A DNA stretch of 11,979 bases from CAZFQG01 sp964520785 (GTDB taxonomy: Bacteria; Planctomycetota; Planctomycetia; Pirellulales; Thermoguttaceae): contig CAZFQG010000193.1 in the NCBI GenBank assembly GCA_964520785.1, positions 1 through 11,979 on the forward strand, read 5' to 3'. Of this stretch, positions 1 through 6,754 are shown piece after piece. Made by a program: the position numbers and the translations under genes. A model generated the notes under the pieces. The model was not told the DNA's origin. It did not search any database and saw only the letters and a list, made by a program, of their open reading frames with translations. Positions within the stretch are counted from its first letter, which is position 1, and the number at the start of each line of letters is the position of its first letter.

Positions 1-804
1 GTTGTTTCCGGTCAAACCGCCGAACAGGCGACCGCCGGTGCTGTCGAAAATGAAAGCGACGCTGGGCTGCCCTCTTTCATCGACGCTGGGACGCGCCTGC
101 TGGAGGTATTCGCCCGTGACGTTGAACGGATCGTGTATCACCAGTGCCTCGTACAGGTCTTGACCGTCGCGTCCGACCGGGCGTTTCCGCACTGCGACCG
201 CGGAATCGCCGGTGAATTCCTCCTCCCTCCCCGACTCGATCGGTACCCATCGTGCCTTGATCTTGCCGTCGGCGTCGCGGATGACCCTGTCGGGAGACTC
301 CATCGCCGCGTCGATCGTCGCCTTATGGTCGGTCGTGTTGGCGATGATGCGGAATTCGAGCGAGCCGGACTGACTGACAATCCGTTTCATACGCTCCAAT
401 TCGTTTTCGTCGGCCCTCGGGATGATGATCTCGATCTGGTTGGCGCCGTAGGGACGCACGGAGACCTCCTTCACGCCGCCCGGGTTGACGCGCCGCGTAA
501 CGGCGGCGACGAGTTTCTCCGTCAGATTCCGGTCATCGCGTCGCGCCACCTCCTCGTCGTCCACCCCCGCGGGTTGTTCGACTTCTCCGATCTCGTATAT
601 CAGAATGACGCCGCCGCTGAGGTCGATCCCCAGGCTCGGAGGCCATCCGGTAATGCATACCAGCAACCCCGCGGACAGGGCGAACAGGACGGTGCCGATC
701 TTCCAGCCGTGGTCCGGCATCCGCAGACCGTTGGCCAGGATGTTTCCCACGACGAACGGTATGATCAATGTCGCGGCGACGATGAGGAGAATGATATATC
801 CCAT
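1..804 (-). CDS. secD: Protein translocase subunit SecD (N-terminal part; continues past the left edge)
   Basis: SecD is the integral-membrane partner of the SecYEG channel that, with SecF and YajC, uses the proton gradient to help pull exported proteins to the outer face of the inner membrane. The 268 visible codons show a hydrophobic helix at about residues 3-20, a second at about 35-52, and then GIDLSGGVILIYEI (59-72), the form of the SecD signature G(I/L)DL.GG found after the first membrane segment. Residues 95-155 read like the periplasmic P1 region, with VKEVSVRPYGANQIEIIIP and SGSLEFRIIAN. The start is the ATG at 804, with AGGA about 10 nt upstream. The frame is open to base 1, so the C-terminal membrane domain, and possibly a fused SecF as in many planctomycetes, lies outside the window. 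It follows yajC on the same strand after 202 nt. Most SecD proteins have one helix before the signature; here there seem to be two. Confidence 0.93.
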   Translation of the reverse strand, partial: MGYIILLIVAATLIIPFVVGNILANGLRMPDHGWKIGTVLFALSAGLLVCITGWPPSLGIDLSGGVILIYEIGEVEQPAGVDDEEVARRDDRNLTEKLVAAVTRRVNPGGVKEVSVRPYGANQIEIIIPRADENELERMKRIVSQSGSLEFRIIANTTDHKATIDAAMESPDRVIRDADGKIKARWVPIESGREEEFTGDSAVAVRKRPVGRDGQDLYEALVIHDPFNVTGEYLQQARPSVDERGQPSVAFIFDSTGGRLFGGLTGNN

Positions 805-905
805 GTACGAATGATCCTTTCTGACATTCCGTGGAGGTCATCCCTCTTGGGTGGCTCCAACTCCGCTCAACACGACCCGCGGGGGGCCGTCACGCTGGTC
901 GATCC

Positions 906-953
906 GGCGGTCGCTCGAGCCGCCGCATCCGTCGCGAAACATCCCGTTTCGCG
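906..953 (-). repeat. Two perfect inverted repeats in the yajC-secD gap
   Basis: The 202-nt gap between yajC and secD holds two small hairpins. One is CGCGAAAC / GTTTCGCG (933-940 and 946-953) around a 5-nt loop. The other is GGCGG / CCGCC (906-910 and 920-924) around a loop that contains CTCGAG. Neither is followed by a T-run on the minus strand, so a standard terminator is unlikely. They would lie in the transcript between yajC and secD and might affect mRNA processing or secD translation; this is inference. Nothing else coding-like is visible in the gap. Confidence 0.4.
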
Positions 954-1006
954 TTATAACCGTCCACCGGCAAGCCGTCCGATGACGACATGTCCGGGAA
1001 TTTCAC

Positions 1007-1366
1007 CTATTTCTTCGCCACCGAATCAGCCGACGTTGAATCGTCCAAGACCCTCGCGATCGCGCTGACCGCGACACGGATCTTCGTGTTCGTCGCCTCG
1101 TCGATCCGGAGCGTCACCTCGTCCGACTCGCGCTGGACGTTCGTCACGGTCGCGTAAATGCCGCCGATCGTCACGACTCGGTCGTTCTTCTTCAGCGCAT
1201 CGAGCATAGACCGGCGCTTTCCCTGTTCTCGCTGTTGAGGGCGGATGAGCAGGAAATAAAACAAAAACCCGATCGCGATCATCGGGAGAAGCCAAGTATA
1301 ACCCCCACCCGGAGGGGCTTCGCCCTGGGCGAAAGGTAACAGCACGGTCCAAGTATAGTGGTCCAT
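1007..1366 (-). CDS. yajC: Sec translocase accessory protein YajC
   Basis: YajC is a small single-span inner-membrane protein that associates with SecDF-SecYEG. The 119-residue product has a short N-terminus and one membrane helix at about 24-42. The YajC signature YFLLIRPQQREQ follows at 37-48, then a cytoplasmic domain with NDRVVTIGGIYATV (61-74) and a C-terminal strand region. The length fits the family's usual ~110 residues. The ATG at 1366 was chosen because the helix then sits at the expected distance from the N-terminus; the longer frame back to 1474 adds 36 arginine-rich residues unlike YajC and would start upstream of a good -10 box at 1468-1463. No strong ribosome-binding site is visible before 1366. 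Its position between tgt and secD is the classical gene order and supports the call. Confidence 0.93.
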   Translation of the reverse strand: MDHYTWTVLLPFAQGEAPPGGGYTWLLPMIAIGFLFYFLLIRPQQREQGKRRSMLDALKKNDRVVTIGGIYATVTNVQRESDEVTLRIDEATNTKIRVAVSAIARVLDDSTSADSVAKK

Positions 1367-1462
1367 GAGATTTCTCGTGGAAAAAAATGGATTCCGCGAC
1401 CGGAGGCCTTGGAATGGACGGATTTCAACCGCCTTCGAGCGCCGGCGGCGGAGCACCGCGAA

Positions 1463-1468
1463 ATTATA
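1463..1468 (-). promoter_or_regulatory. Candidate -10 box for yajC-secD
   Basis: A perfect TATAAT on the minus strand lies about 95 nt upstream of the yajC start, in an AT-rich patch of an otherwise GC-rich 247-nt gap between tgt and yajC. No convincing -35 hexamer sits 16-18 nt upstream. It could give yajC and secD transcription independent of tgt. Nearer to tgt the same gap has a minus-strand T6 run (bases 1555-1560), but no stable hairpin precedes it, so I do not call a terminator there. Confidence 0.35.
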
Positions 1469-1613
1469 GCGCAAACCGATATAATAAAGGCTTAGCTCTC
1501 ACGGAACAAGGCGGACCCTGGACGGAATCGAATTGTTATAGACCGAGTGGGAGCAAAAAAGCGACTTTAACGATTGCGCAACTTCCACCGACTGCGGAGC
1601 CCATATGGGGGAA

Positions 1614-2735
1614 CTACTCCTCGTCGCCCCCCTCGTCCAGCGTCCATCCGGCAAATCGCTTTTCGCGGAAAGCCGAGAAGCATCCTCCGATCACGGCCTC
1701 TCGGGCGTCGGCGACCAGGCGCTGGTAGTAGGTGATATTGTGGGCCGAGACGAGGATGGGGCCGAGCATCTCCTTCGCCATGAATAGGTGCCGGAGATAC
1801 CCCAGGCTATGACGGCACGCGGGGCAGGGGCAGCCCTCTGCGATCGGTCGCGACTCGCGCTCGTACTTGTGATTGCGGATGCGGATCTTGCCGCGATCGG
1901 TAAACGCCTGGGCGTTGCGGCCGTTCCGTGTCGGCATGACGCAGTCGAACAGGTCCACCCCCCTGGCGATCCCCTCGACGATGTCCTCGGGTCGTCCCAC
2001 CCCCATGAGGTAGCGCGGCCGATCCTGTGGCAAGGCTGGAGCCGTCGCGTCGAGGATTCGGTACATCTCCACCGGCGGCTCCCCAACGCTCAGCCCGCCG
2101 ATCGCATAACCCGGGAACCCCAGTTTCGCTAGTTCCTCCGCGCACTCGACGCGAAGCGTCTCGTCGAGGCCTCCCTGCACGATGGCAAAAAGGGCCTGGT
2201 CGGGCCGCGTCGCGGCGTCTTGGCACCTCGCGGCCCAGCGGATCGACCGAAGTGTCGCATCTCGAACGACTTCCGGCTCGTTGGGTAAGGCCACGACATG
2301 ATCCAACACCATGGCGATGTCGCTGCCGAGCGTTTCCTGAATCGACACCGAACGCTCCGGCGTCAGCTCGATCAATCGCCCGTCGATGTGTGAGCGAAAA
2401 ACGGCCTGCTCTTCAGTCACCTTCCCAATCTTCGCCAGACTGAATATCTGAAACCCCCCACTGTCGGTAAGGATTGGGCCCGACCACCCCATCATCGCAT
2501 GAAGACCTCCCAGGTCACGGACAATTGCCTCCCCCGGACGAAGGGAAAGATGATACGTATTGCACAGCAAAACCCGCGTCCTGGTCGCCGTAACCTGATC
2601 GATGGTGAGCCCTTTGACCGTTCCCAACGTGCCGACCGGCATGAACGCGGGCGTCTGAACGTCCCCATGAGGCGTCGAGAAGGCGCCGGCTCTGGCAAGT
2701 CCATCGGTGCCGTTCAATTGAAAATGGAAGCTCAT
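1614..2735 (-). CDS. tgt: Queuine tRNA-ribosyltransferase (tRNA-guanine transglycosylase)
   Basis: Tgt exchanges guanine-34 of tRNAs with GUN anticodons for the queuosine precursor preQ1, in the cytosol. The product is 373 residues, the normal bacterial length. Visible hallmarks are LTDSGGFQIFSL (89-100, with the active-site Asp91), IVQGG (185-189), GYAIGGLSVGEP (209-220), and GVDLFDCVMPTRNGRN (259-274), where Asp264 matches the catalytic nucleophile. A zinc site follows: Cys302, Cys304 and Cys307 (CPCPAC) plus His332. The ATG at 2735 starts the natural N-terminus SFHFQLNGTDG, with AGGA upstream. The open frame continues to 2963, but those 76 codons are read out of an intergenic repeat and resemble no Tgt. 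It heads the tgt-yajC-secD cluster; the gap to yajC is 247 nt, so the genes may be only partly co-transcribed. Confidence 0.96.
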   Translation of the reverse strand: MSFHFQLNGTDGLARAGAFSTPHGDVQTPAFMPVGTLGTVKGLTIDQVTATRTRVLLCNTYHLSLRPGEAIVRDLGGLHAMMGWSGPILTDSGGFQIFSLAKIGKVTEEQAVFRSHIDGRLIELTPERSVSIQETLGSDIAMVLDHVVALPNEPEVVRDATLRSIRWAARCQDAATRPDQALFAIVQGGLDETLRVECAEELAKLGFPGYAIGGLSVGEPPVEMYRILDATAPALPQDRPRYLMGVGRPEDIVEGIARGVDLFDCVMPTRNGRNAQAFTDRGKIRIRNHKYERESRPIAEGCPCPACRHSLGYLRHLFMAKEMLGPILVSAHNITYYQRLVADAREAVIGGCFSAFREKRFAGWTLDEGGDEE

Positions 2736-2822
2736 GGGGATTTCGATCCTGTAGGACCCAGCCGCCGGATGGGACCGAATTTGCTGTACGGAATGAAGGC
2801 CCCAATATAGGTCAAGGGCCGT

Positions 2823-2961
2823 GCGAAGAAAAGGTGAAGAAAAGAGGACATCGATAGCATTGACGACTTCTGGCGGCGGTGCCGGCATACCGGCATACCG
2901 GCATGCCACACACTGCCCGAGTGCGCCCGAGGCACCGAAGCCGACATGGTCACCCACGTCC
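2823..2961 (+). repeat. Dispersed intergenic repeat, copy A (upstream of tgt)
   Basis: This copy begins with a left arm, GGTGAAGAAAAGAGGACATC then ATTGACGACTTCTGG, nearly the same as copy C. A core follows with CGGCATACCGGCATGCC and CACACTGCCCGAG, and then a right half with CCGACATGG and CCCACGTCC that matches copy E. Inside the core the octamer CCGGCATA is tandemly repeated (2882-2889, 2890-2897, and 2898-2905 with one change). The element fills much of the 619-nt gap between tgt and the secreted-protein gene. It creates a false N-terminal extension of Tgt in frame. Confidence 0.6.
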
Positions 2962-3078
2962 AAAAAACGAGGGAATTGGCGGATGGCGTTGTTTTCCGAG
3001 CGGGGCGCAAGGCCCCTTCCTCTCTACGGCAAGGAGGGCCCAACGCACGGGGGTGGCGCAGCGTATCTCGACGCTTGC

Positions 3079-3192
3079 ATGCTCCATGGACAACGCGCGA
3101 TCGTGGCCGCGGAACAACGGGAAATCGAACTCTACGAGACCTACAAGGCTCACGTCAGTTATGGGGTGTACATCGCGAGAAAGGTGAAGTAG
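3079..3192 (+). pseudogene. Short coding-like remnant, 37 codons, unknown
   Basis: Between repeat copies A and B lies a stretch that reads like genuine protein in one frame: MLHGQRAIVAAEQREIEL, then YETYKAHVSYGVYIARKVK and a TAG stop. Third codon positions are mostly G or C and first positions are purine-rich, as in the real genes here. The frame stays open upstream to about 2821, but that part is repeat-derived and not convincing. It could be the 3' end of a gene truncated by rearrangement, a small gene, or chance. I recognise no family. The rest of the 2736-3354 gap holds repeat copies A and B and a small hairpin, GGGGC / GCCCC (3002-3016), without a T-run. Confidence 0.25.
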
Positions 3193-3204
3193 GAAGCCGA
3201 GACC

Positions 3205-3315
3205 GGAAAAAACGGGACTCCACTGATATTGGCGACTCTCACGGGCGGGGGGGTAGCTACCGACATGCGACGCACCGCCCGAGGCAATGGACGATCAGTA
3301 ATGCCTTTTTTTCTC
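3205..3315 (+). repeat. Dispersed intergenic repeat, copy B, with inverted ends
   Basis: The left arm (3205-3230) reads GGAAAAAACGGGACT, then CCACTGATATT. The reverse complement of the right arm (3283-3315) reads GAGAAAAAAAGGCATTACTG, then ATCGTCCATTGCC, so the ends are imperfect inverted repeats sharing A-rich, GG and ACTGAT blocks. Inside is a nested inverted repeat, CGGGCGG (3242-3248) against CCGCCCG, around a perfect palindrome GGTAGCTACC (3252-3261). The core ACCGACATGC...CACCGCCCGAGG aligns with copies A and E, and GGCAATGG with copy D. It lies just downstream of the secreted-protein gene. Confidence 0.6.
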
Positions 3316-3354
3316 GCTCTCCGTTCTCGCTCTGCTCTCGGCGCGACCTGCCCG

Positions 3355-4881
3355 TCAGTGGCCTGGCGTAAGTCGCATTCCAGAGGGTCCGAAGGCTCCG
3401 CGTCCCCACGCAATTTTCGCCGTCTTGAGCCGTTCAAACGCCCCCTGGTCGATCGGGGCCGTTCCCAGCACTTCGCCGCCCAGTTCAATGCTCAATTCCC
3501 TCGGGCTGACCGTGAAACGGAGTCTGACGGGATTCTCGCTCCACGGCACGTGGGTCGTATAGACGCCGGGTGCCGTCAGTCGCACCAGCATCCCGTACTC
3601 CTTGCGTTGTTCTTCATCGAGGAAGTCGTACTCGGGCTTCCACGTATCCGTCGACTTCGACGAAGTGGCCAGGTAGAGGTGCCGCCCCCGGGCCACCATG
3701 GAAGTGATCCGCTGCCCCCAATGATTCATGACCAGGCCGCTTGCGACGGCCGGCTCTTCATAGGGATGTACGGTCTTGTCCGTCAAGGGAGGGTGCGTGA
3801 AGCCCCGCGTGATGAATGTCCATTCTTTCGTGTTCTTGTCGAAACCCCATACCTCGGCCCAAGGCCAGACCCCGGCGATCATGTCCCCCTGGTAAATCCC
3901 CAGCGCCATGACCTCGCGCGCGCCGGTGTGAACTCCCTCCAGGACCGGCGGCCAGTTCTTCAAATGCCGCGGAGGGCCCTGTGTGTATTCGAACAGATTG
4001 CCCGTGGGGTACTGCGCCATGTAGCTCTTGCCGTCGTAGTTCATCATCGAATAGACCTGGTAACTGGTCCGGTCCGAGCCTTCCAGCTCTTCAATCCACC
4101 GGCCTTCGGCGAACGTATAGATCCCGCCGTAGTTGCCGACGGTCACGACGCGCCCGTTGTGCCGGCCCCAGGAAAACGGAGACGTTTTCGGATAGCGGCA
4201 GGTAATCGACGGATGCTCCTTGTAGTCCGCGACCGGCTCGTCCCCCGGCTTCCAGGCCACCGCGTAGATCTTCGTGGTCGTTTGGTCTGCGTTCGTCTCG
4301 CGGTGGTAGAAGAACAGGCGATTCTCCGCGTAATAGTAGTTGTAGTTGACTCCCGTCTCGGGCGGCGCCATGATCTGGCGGCCGTCGTAGCTGACGCCGC
4401 CGGGAAGAAAGGCCAGCGTCTTTCCGGCCAGGACCATCTTTCCCATGCCACCCGGAAGCAAGCCGCCGGCGTATTCTTCCGACGGTACCAGCACCTCGCT
4501 GCCGGCGTCCATCTCGTAAACCAAGTTGTTCTCCACACCGGTCCAGCCGTAGAGCTTGTTCCCTTGGTCAAACAAATAGAGCCCCGTGTGCTTGCCGGGT
4601 CGCGGCAGCCGCTCGACGGTCCACGCGCGTTTCTCGCCGGCCGGTTTCACATAGAACTGAAGCTTGAATCGGTCCGTGCGGAAGCGCGTGTTATAGACGT
4701 CGATGAACCCGGCCCCGGCAACGGCCCGTCCGTGTTCGTCCGTCAGTTCAAACAGAGATCCTAACGACTGTCCCCGGTCTTCACCGAAGTCCAGATCAAC
4801 CGAATAGACGAGCTTATCCTCAGCGGCTCCCAGCCGCGCGATGCTCGCCAAAATGCAGAAGACGGCGCCAAAACGTAGCAT
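3355..4881 (-). CDS. Secreted beta-propeller-like protein of unknown function
   Basis: The product has 508 residues. An N-terminal signal peptide (MLRFGAVFCILASIARLGAA, 1-20) with a likely cleavage site after Ala20 indicates export. Residues 100-410 contain recurring short strand blocks with aromatic and glycine turns, such as GLYLFDQGNKLYGW (100-113), GKTLAFLPGGVSYDG (153-167), NYGGIYTFAEGRWIE (250-264), GKSYMAQYPTGNLFEY (284-299) and GDMIAGVWPWAEVWGFD (332-348). This looks like a Kelch- or propeller-type fold. The last ~70 residues (PVRLRFTVSPRELSIELGG, 451-469) look like a separate beta domain. No catalytic motif is recognised, so no function is assigned. The ATG at 4881 was chosen because it starts the signal peptide and has GGAG 9 nt upstream; a longer frame from a GTG at 5049 would read through repeat copy C. 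It lies 164 nt downstream of rsgA with its own promoter candidate. Confidence 0.8.
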   Translation of the reverse strand: MLRFGAVFCILASIARLGAAEDKLVYSVDLDFGEDRGQSLGSLFELTDEHGRAVAGAGFIDVYNTRFRTDRFKLQFYVKPAGEKRAWTVERLPRPGKHTGLYLFDQGNKLYGWTGVENNLVYEMDAGSEVLVPSEEYAGGLLPGGMGKMVLAGKTLAFLPGGVSYDGRQIMAPPETGVNYNYYYAENRLFFYHRETNADQTTTKIYAVAWKPGDEPVADYKEHPSITCRYPKTSPFSWGRHNGRVVTVGNYGGIYTFAEGRWIEELEGSDRTSYQVYSMMNYDGKSYMAQYPTGNLFEYTQGPPRHLKNWPPVLEGVHTGAREVMALGIYQGDMIAGVWPWAEVWGFDKNTKEWTFITRGFTHPPLTDKTVHPYEEPAVASGLVMNHWGQRITSMVARGRHLYLATSSKSTDTWKPEYDFLDEEQRKEYGMLVRLTAPGVYTTHVPWSENPVRLRFTVSPRELSIELGGEVLGTAPIDQGAFERLKTAKIAWGRGAFGPSGMRLTPGH

Positions 4882-4948
4882 TTCATGTTTCTCCGTCGGA
4901 TATCGTATTGCCGGACACTGAAATCTCCGGCAGGGGAGGCCGAAACGT

Positions 4949-4954
4949 ATTATA
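4949..4954 (-). promoter_or_regulatory. Candidate -10 box for the secreted-protein gene
   Basis: A perfect TATAAT on the minus strand (bases 4954 down to 4949) lies 67 nt upstream of the ATG at 4881. The sequence 17 nt upstream (TCGCGA) matches the -35 consensus poorly. It sits at the edge of repeat copy C. Confidence 0.35.
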
Positions 4955-4966
4955 GTCGCTTGCGCG

Positions 4967-5033
4967 GTACATCGCGAGTGACGAAAACGGTGAAGAAAAC
5001 GGGACATCGCTGATATGGACGACTCCTGGGACG
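4967..5033 (+). repeat. Dispersed intergenic repeat, copy C (left part only)
   Basis: GGTGAAGAAAACGGGACATC followed by GCTGATATGGACGACTCCTGG matches the left arm of copy A over about 40 nt with few changes, and that of copy B more loosely. The flanking GTACATCGCGAG (4967-4978) also occurs before copy B at 3168-3179, and in both it is followed by AAA(C)GGTGAAG. The core and right arm are absent; rsgA ends 13 nt beyond. It is therefore a partial or decayed copy between rsgA and the secreted-protein gene. Confidence 0.5.
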
Positions 5034-5045
5034 GGCCCTCCTCGC

Positions 5046-6107
5046 TCACCGCTGTTTCCGCTTCTTCACCTCCTTGACCATGCGCCCGAACGCCTTGTCC
5101 TTCTTGCGCCGGTCGAAGTAGGACATCTCGTGGAATTCGGCTTCCCTGGCAAGCTTGAGGTAGTCGTCATACTGGTCTTGCCCAAGCGTGCCGTCCTCGA
5201 CGGCCGCGAGCAACGCGCAGCCCGGCTCGTTCGTATGGGTGCAATTGGCGAACCGGCACCGGTTGGCGAGATCGCGGATATCCGCGAAACTTTCGCCAAC
5301 CGCCTCGGAACCTCCAAGAAGTCCCAGTTCGCGCATCCCCGGGGTGTCGACGATCATCGCCCCGTTTTTCAGCAGGACCAGTTGGCGGCGCGTGGTGGCG
5401 TGCCGGCCTTCCCCCGTCTCACTGACCGTCTTCGTCTCCAACGCCTCCGTGTCGAGAAGCTGATTGATCAACGTCGTTTTGCCCACCCCCGACGATCCGA
5501 GCAGGCAGTAGGTCTTGCCGGGCGCGAGGACCTGGCGAATCTCGTCTATCCCCGCCCCGCTGACATTGCTCATCGCGAATACGCGAAGCGACCCGCCGAG
5601 GCGCCGGATACTCGCGACCATCCGCTCAAACGTCTCCGCGTCGACCAGGTCCGTCTTGGAGAGCAGAATCAGCGGTTCGATCCGCCCCTCATTGACCATC
5701 ACCAGGTACCGTTCCAACCTCCGCACGTTGAAATCATAGTGGCACGACTGAACGATAAACGCCCCGTCAAGATTCGCCGCAATCACCTGAAACTCGATCC
5801 GCTCCCCGGCCGTCTTCCGCCGCAACGCCGACTTCCGCGGAACGAGCCCCTGGATGACCGCTCTGCTATCCGAGTCCACATACCGAGCACACACCCAATC
5901 CCCAACACACGGCAAATCCTGCGGCGAGTCGGCGGCGTATCGGAGCCTGCCGGTAATCTCCCCCGGCACCTCGCCCGCCTCGTTCCGCAACAGATACCGG
6001 CCGCGGTCGACCGCCGTGACCCGGGCCAGACGTTGGTCGGGTCGGTGGACTTCGGCGGCGCGCCGGCGCAGGTCTGCGTCGAGCCCGAGGTGATGGAGGG
6101 TTGACAT
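5046..6107 (-). CDS. rsgA: Ribosome small-subunit biogenesis GTPase RsgA
   Basis: RsgA binds the immature 30S subunit and uses GTP hydrolysis in the last step of its assembly. The 353-residue product shows the circularly permuted GTPase order diagnostic of this family: G4-like SKTD (150-153) comes before the P-loop GSSGVGKTT (204-212), the switch region GEGRHATTR (232-240) and G3 DTPGMRE (254-260). Before them is an OB-fold-like N-terminus (about 25-105, with CVGDWVCARY). The C-terminal zinc-binding region has Cys284, Cys289, His291 and Cys297 (CRFANCTHTNEPGC). The tail is very basic (KEVKKRKQR), suiting rRNA contact. The ATG at 6107 gives the normal length; the frame extends to 6281, but the extra 58 codons look non-coding. 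The Shine-Dalgarno sequence is weak. Neighbours on the same strand are the secreted-protein gene downstream and the carB remnant upstream, with no functional link evident. Confidence 0.95.
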   Translation of the reverse strand: MSTLHHLGLDADLRRRAAEVHRPDQRLARVTAVDRGRYLLRNEAGEVPGEITGRLRYAADSPQDLPCVGDWVCARYVDSDSRAVIQGLVPRKSALRRKTAGERIEFQVIAANLDGAFIVQSCHYDFNVRRLERYLVMVNEGRIEPLILLSKTDLVDAETFERMVASIRRLGGSLRVFAMSNVSGAGIDEIRQVLAPGKTYCLLGSSGVGKTTLINQLLDTEALETKTVSETGEGRHATTRRQLVLLKNGAMIVDTPGMRELGLLGGSEAVGESFADIRDLANRCRFANCTHTNEPGCALLAAVEDGTLGQDQYDDYLKLAREAEFHEMSYFDRRKKDKAFGRMVKEVKKRKQR

Positions 6108-6139
6108 GAAAGGGTTTCTTGAATTGGCGGTTTTCTTTG

Positions 6140-6169
6140 AGTGTAACCTCGGGGGGACGCCGGCTGCAA
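6140..6169 (-). promoter_or_regulatory. Weak candidate promoter for rsgA
   Basis: On the minus strand TTGCAG (6169-6164) is followed after 18 nt by TACACT (6145-6140), giving a short leader of about 33 nt to the rsgA ATG. Hexamer matches are moderate and such pairs arise by chance. The rest of the 300-nt gap 6108-6407 holds repeat copy E and no gene that I can support. Confidence 0.25.
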
Positions 6170-6310
6170 GTCGGTTCGACTTTTCGAGGACTTCCCGAGA
6201 GAATCCGGACGGACGTTGTCCAGCCAACGGACAAGTGACGGCGAAAAACGGTTCGCGGCGTGGAGGAGGTCGTATGAGCAAGAAAAAGGGGAACCTCGCG
6301 CACTTTTGGG

Positions 6311-6384
6311 GACGCCGGCGGCATACTGGTCGGCATCATACACACCGCCCGAGCCCCGAAAACCGGCATGGGCTACCACGTCCT
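6311..6384 (+). repeat. Dispersed intergenic repeat, copy E (core and right half)
   Basis: GCCGGCGGCATACTGG, then CGGCATC and ACACACCGCCCGAG, then CCGAAAACCGGCATGG and CTACCACGTCC match the core and right half of copy A in the same order, with a 10-nt gap after CCCGAG. The upstream part (AAGAAAAAGGGG, from about 6284) only loosely resembles the left arm of the other copies. It lies just beyond the 3' end of the carB remnant, so that remnant is bracketed by copies E and D. Confidence 0.5.
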
Positions 6385-6407
6385 CAATACCGTCGCCCCC
6401 CGCCCCC

Positions 6408-6754
6408 CTACTCAATCTTCCCATACTCCGGAAACCGGTCCTGCACCGCCTGGACGGTCAGTTCTTCCAGACGCATGGCCTCCATCGCACGGACGGCGGC
6501 GCCGGCGGCTTGGATGGTGGTGATGCAGGGGATGCCGCGGGAGACGGCGGTGGCGCGAATTTTTCCTTCGTCGGTCCGGGCGCCGTTGCCGCTGGGGGTG
6601 TTCATAACGAGCTTCAGTTCGCCGTTGAGCATATAGTCGATCAGGTTCGGGTGCCTTTCCTTGATTTTCTTCACGCGGCGGACTCGAATTCCCGCCTCTT
6701 CGAGGACGACGGCGGTGCCCCGGGTGGCGAGCAGTTCGTAGCCCATCGTTTCGC
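6408..6754 (-). pseudogene. carB: 3' remnant of carB (C-terminal part of carbamoyl phosphate synthase large subunit)
   Basis: Intact CarB (about 1,070 residues) makes carbamoyl phosphate from bicarbonate, ammonia and ATP for arginine and pyrimidine synthesis; its C-terminal MGS-like domain binds allosteric effectors. Only about 115 codons of that domain remain. They read RETMGYELLATRGTAVVLEE, then PNLIDYMLNGELKLVMNTPS and IPCITTIQAAGAAVRAMEAM, ending FPEYGKIE and TAG. These match the domain's LLAT.GTA, NGE..LVINTP and TT..A blocks. Both ATP-grasp domains and the start of the MGS domain are missing. Homology stops at about 6754, exactly at the outer end of repeat copy D. The open frame continues antisense through hsdR, which is fortuitous. 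As it stands the fragment cannot be a working enzyme. Either carB was split by a rearrangement or the contig is misjoined at the repeat. Confidence 0.85.

Noticed and set aside
133..1068. 311-codon plus-strand frame opposite secD and the yajC 3' end
   Set aside because: It crosses two genes and a gap on the opposite strand and shows no domain; the minus strand encodes SecD and YajC.
2736..2963. N-terminal extension of tgt to an ATG at 2963
   Set aside because: The added 76 codons are translated from repeat copy A and would make Tgt unusually long; 2735 gives the standard N-terminus.
2823..3315. CRISPR array, suggested by repeated GC-rich blocks in the gap
   Set aside because: The repeats are irregular in length and spacing, contain inverted ends and lack unique spacers of constant size; no cas gene is present.
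3295..3315. Terminator on the plus strand at the T7 run after GCC
   Set aside because: No stable GC-rich stem immediately precedes it and no plus-strand gene ends nearby; the T-run is the inverted arm of repeat copy B.
3229..4764. 511-codon plus-strand frame opposite the secreted-protein gene
   Set aside because: It is arginine/proline/valine-rich shadow sequence; the minus strand has the signal peptide, ribosome-binding site and coherent protein.
4882..5049. Start of the secreted-protein gene at a GTG overlapping the rsgA stop
   Set aside because: It would put 56 repeat-derived residues before a clear signal peptide; ATG 4881 has a good ribosome-binding site.
5130..6104. 324-codon plus-strand frame opposite rsgA
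   Set aside because: It is the complement of a gene with all RsgA motifs and has no independent coding features.
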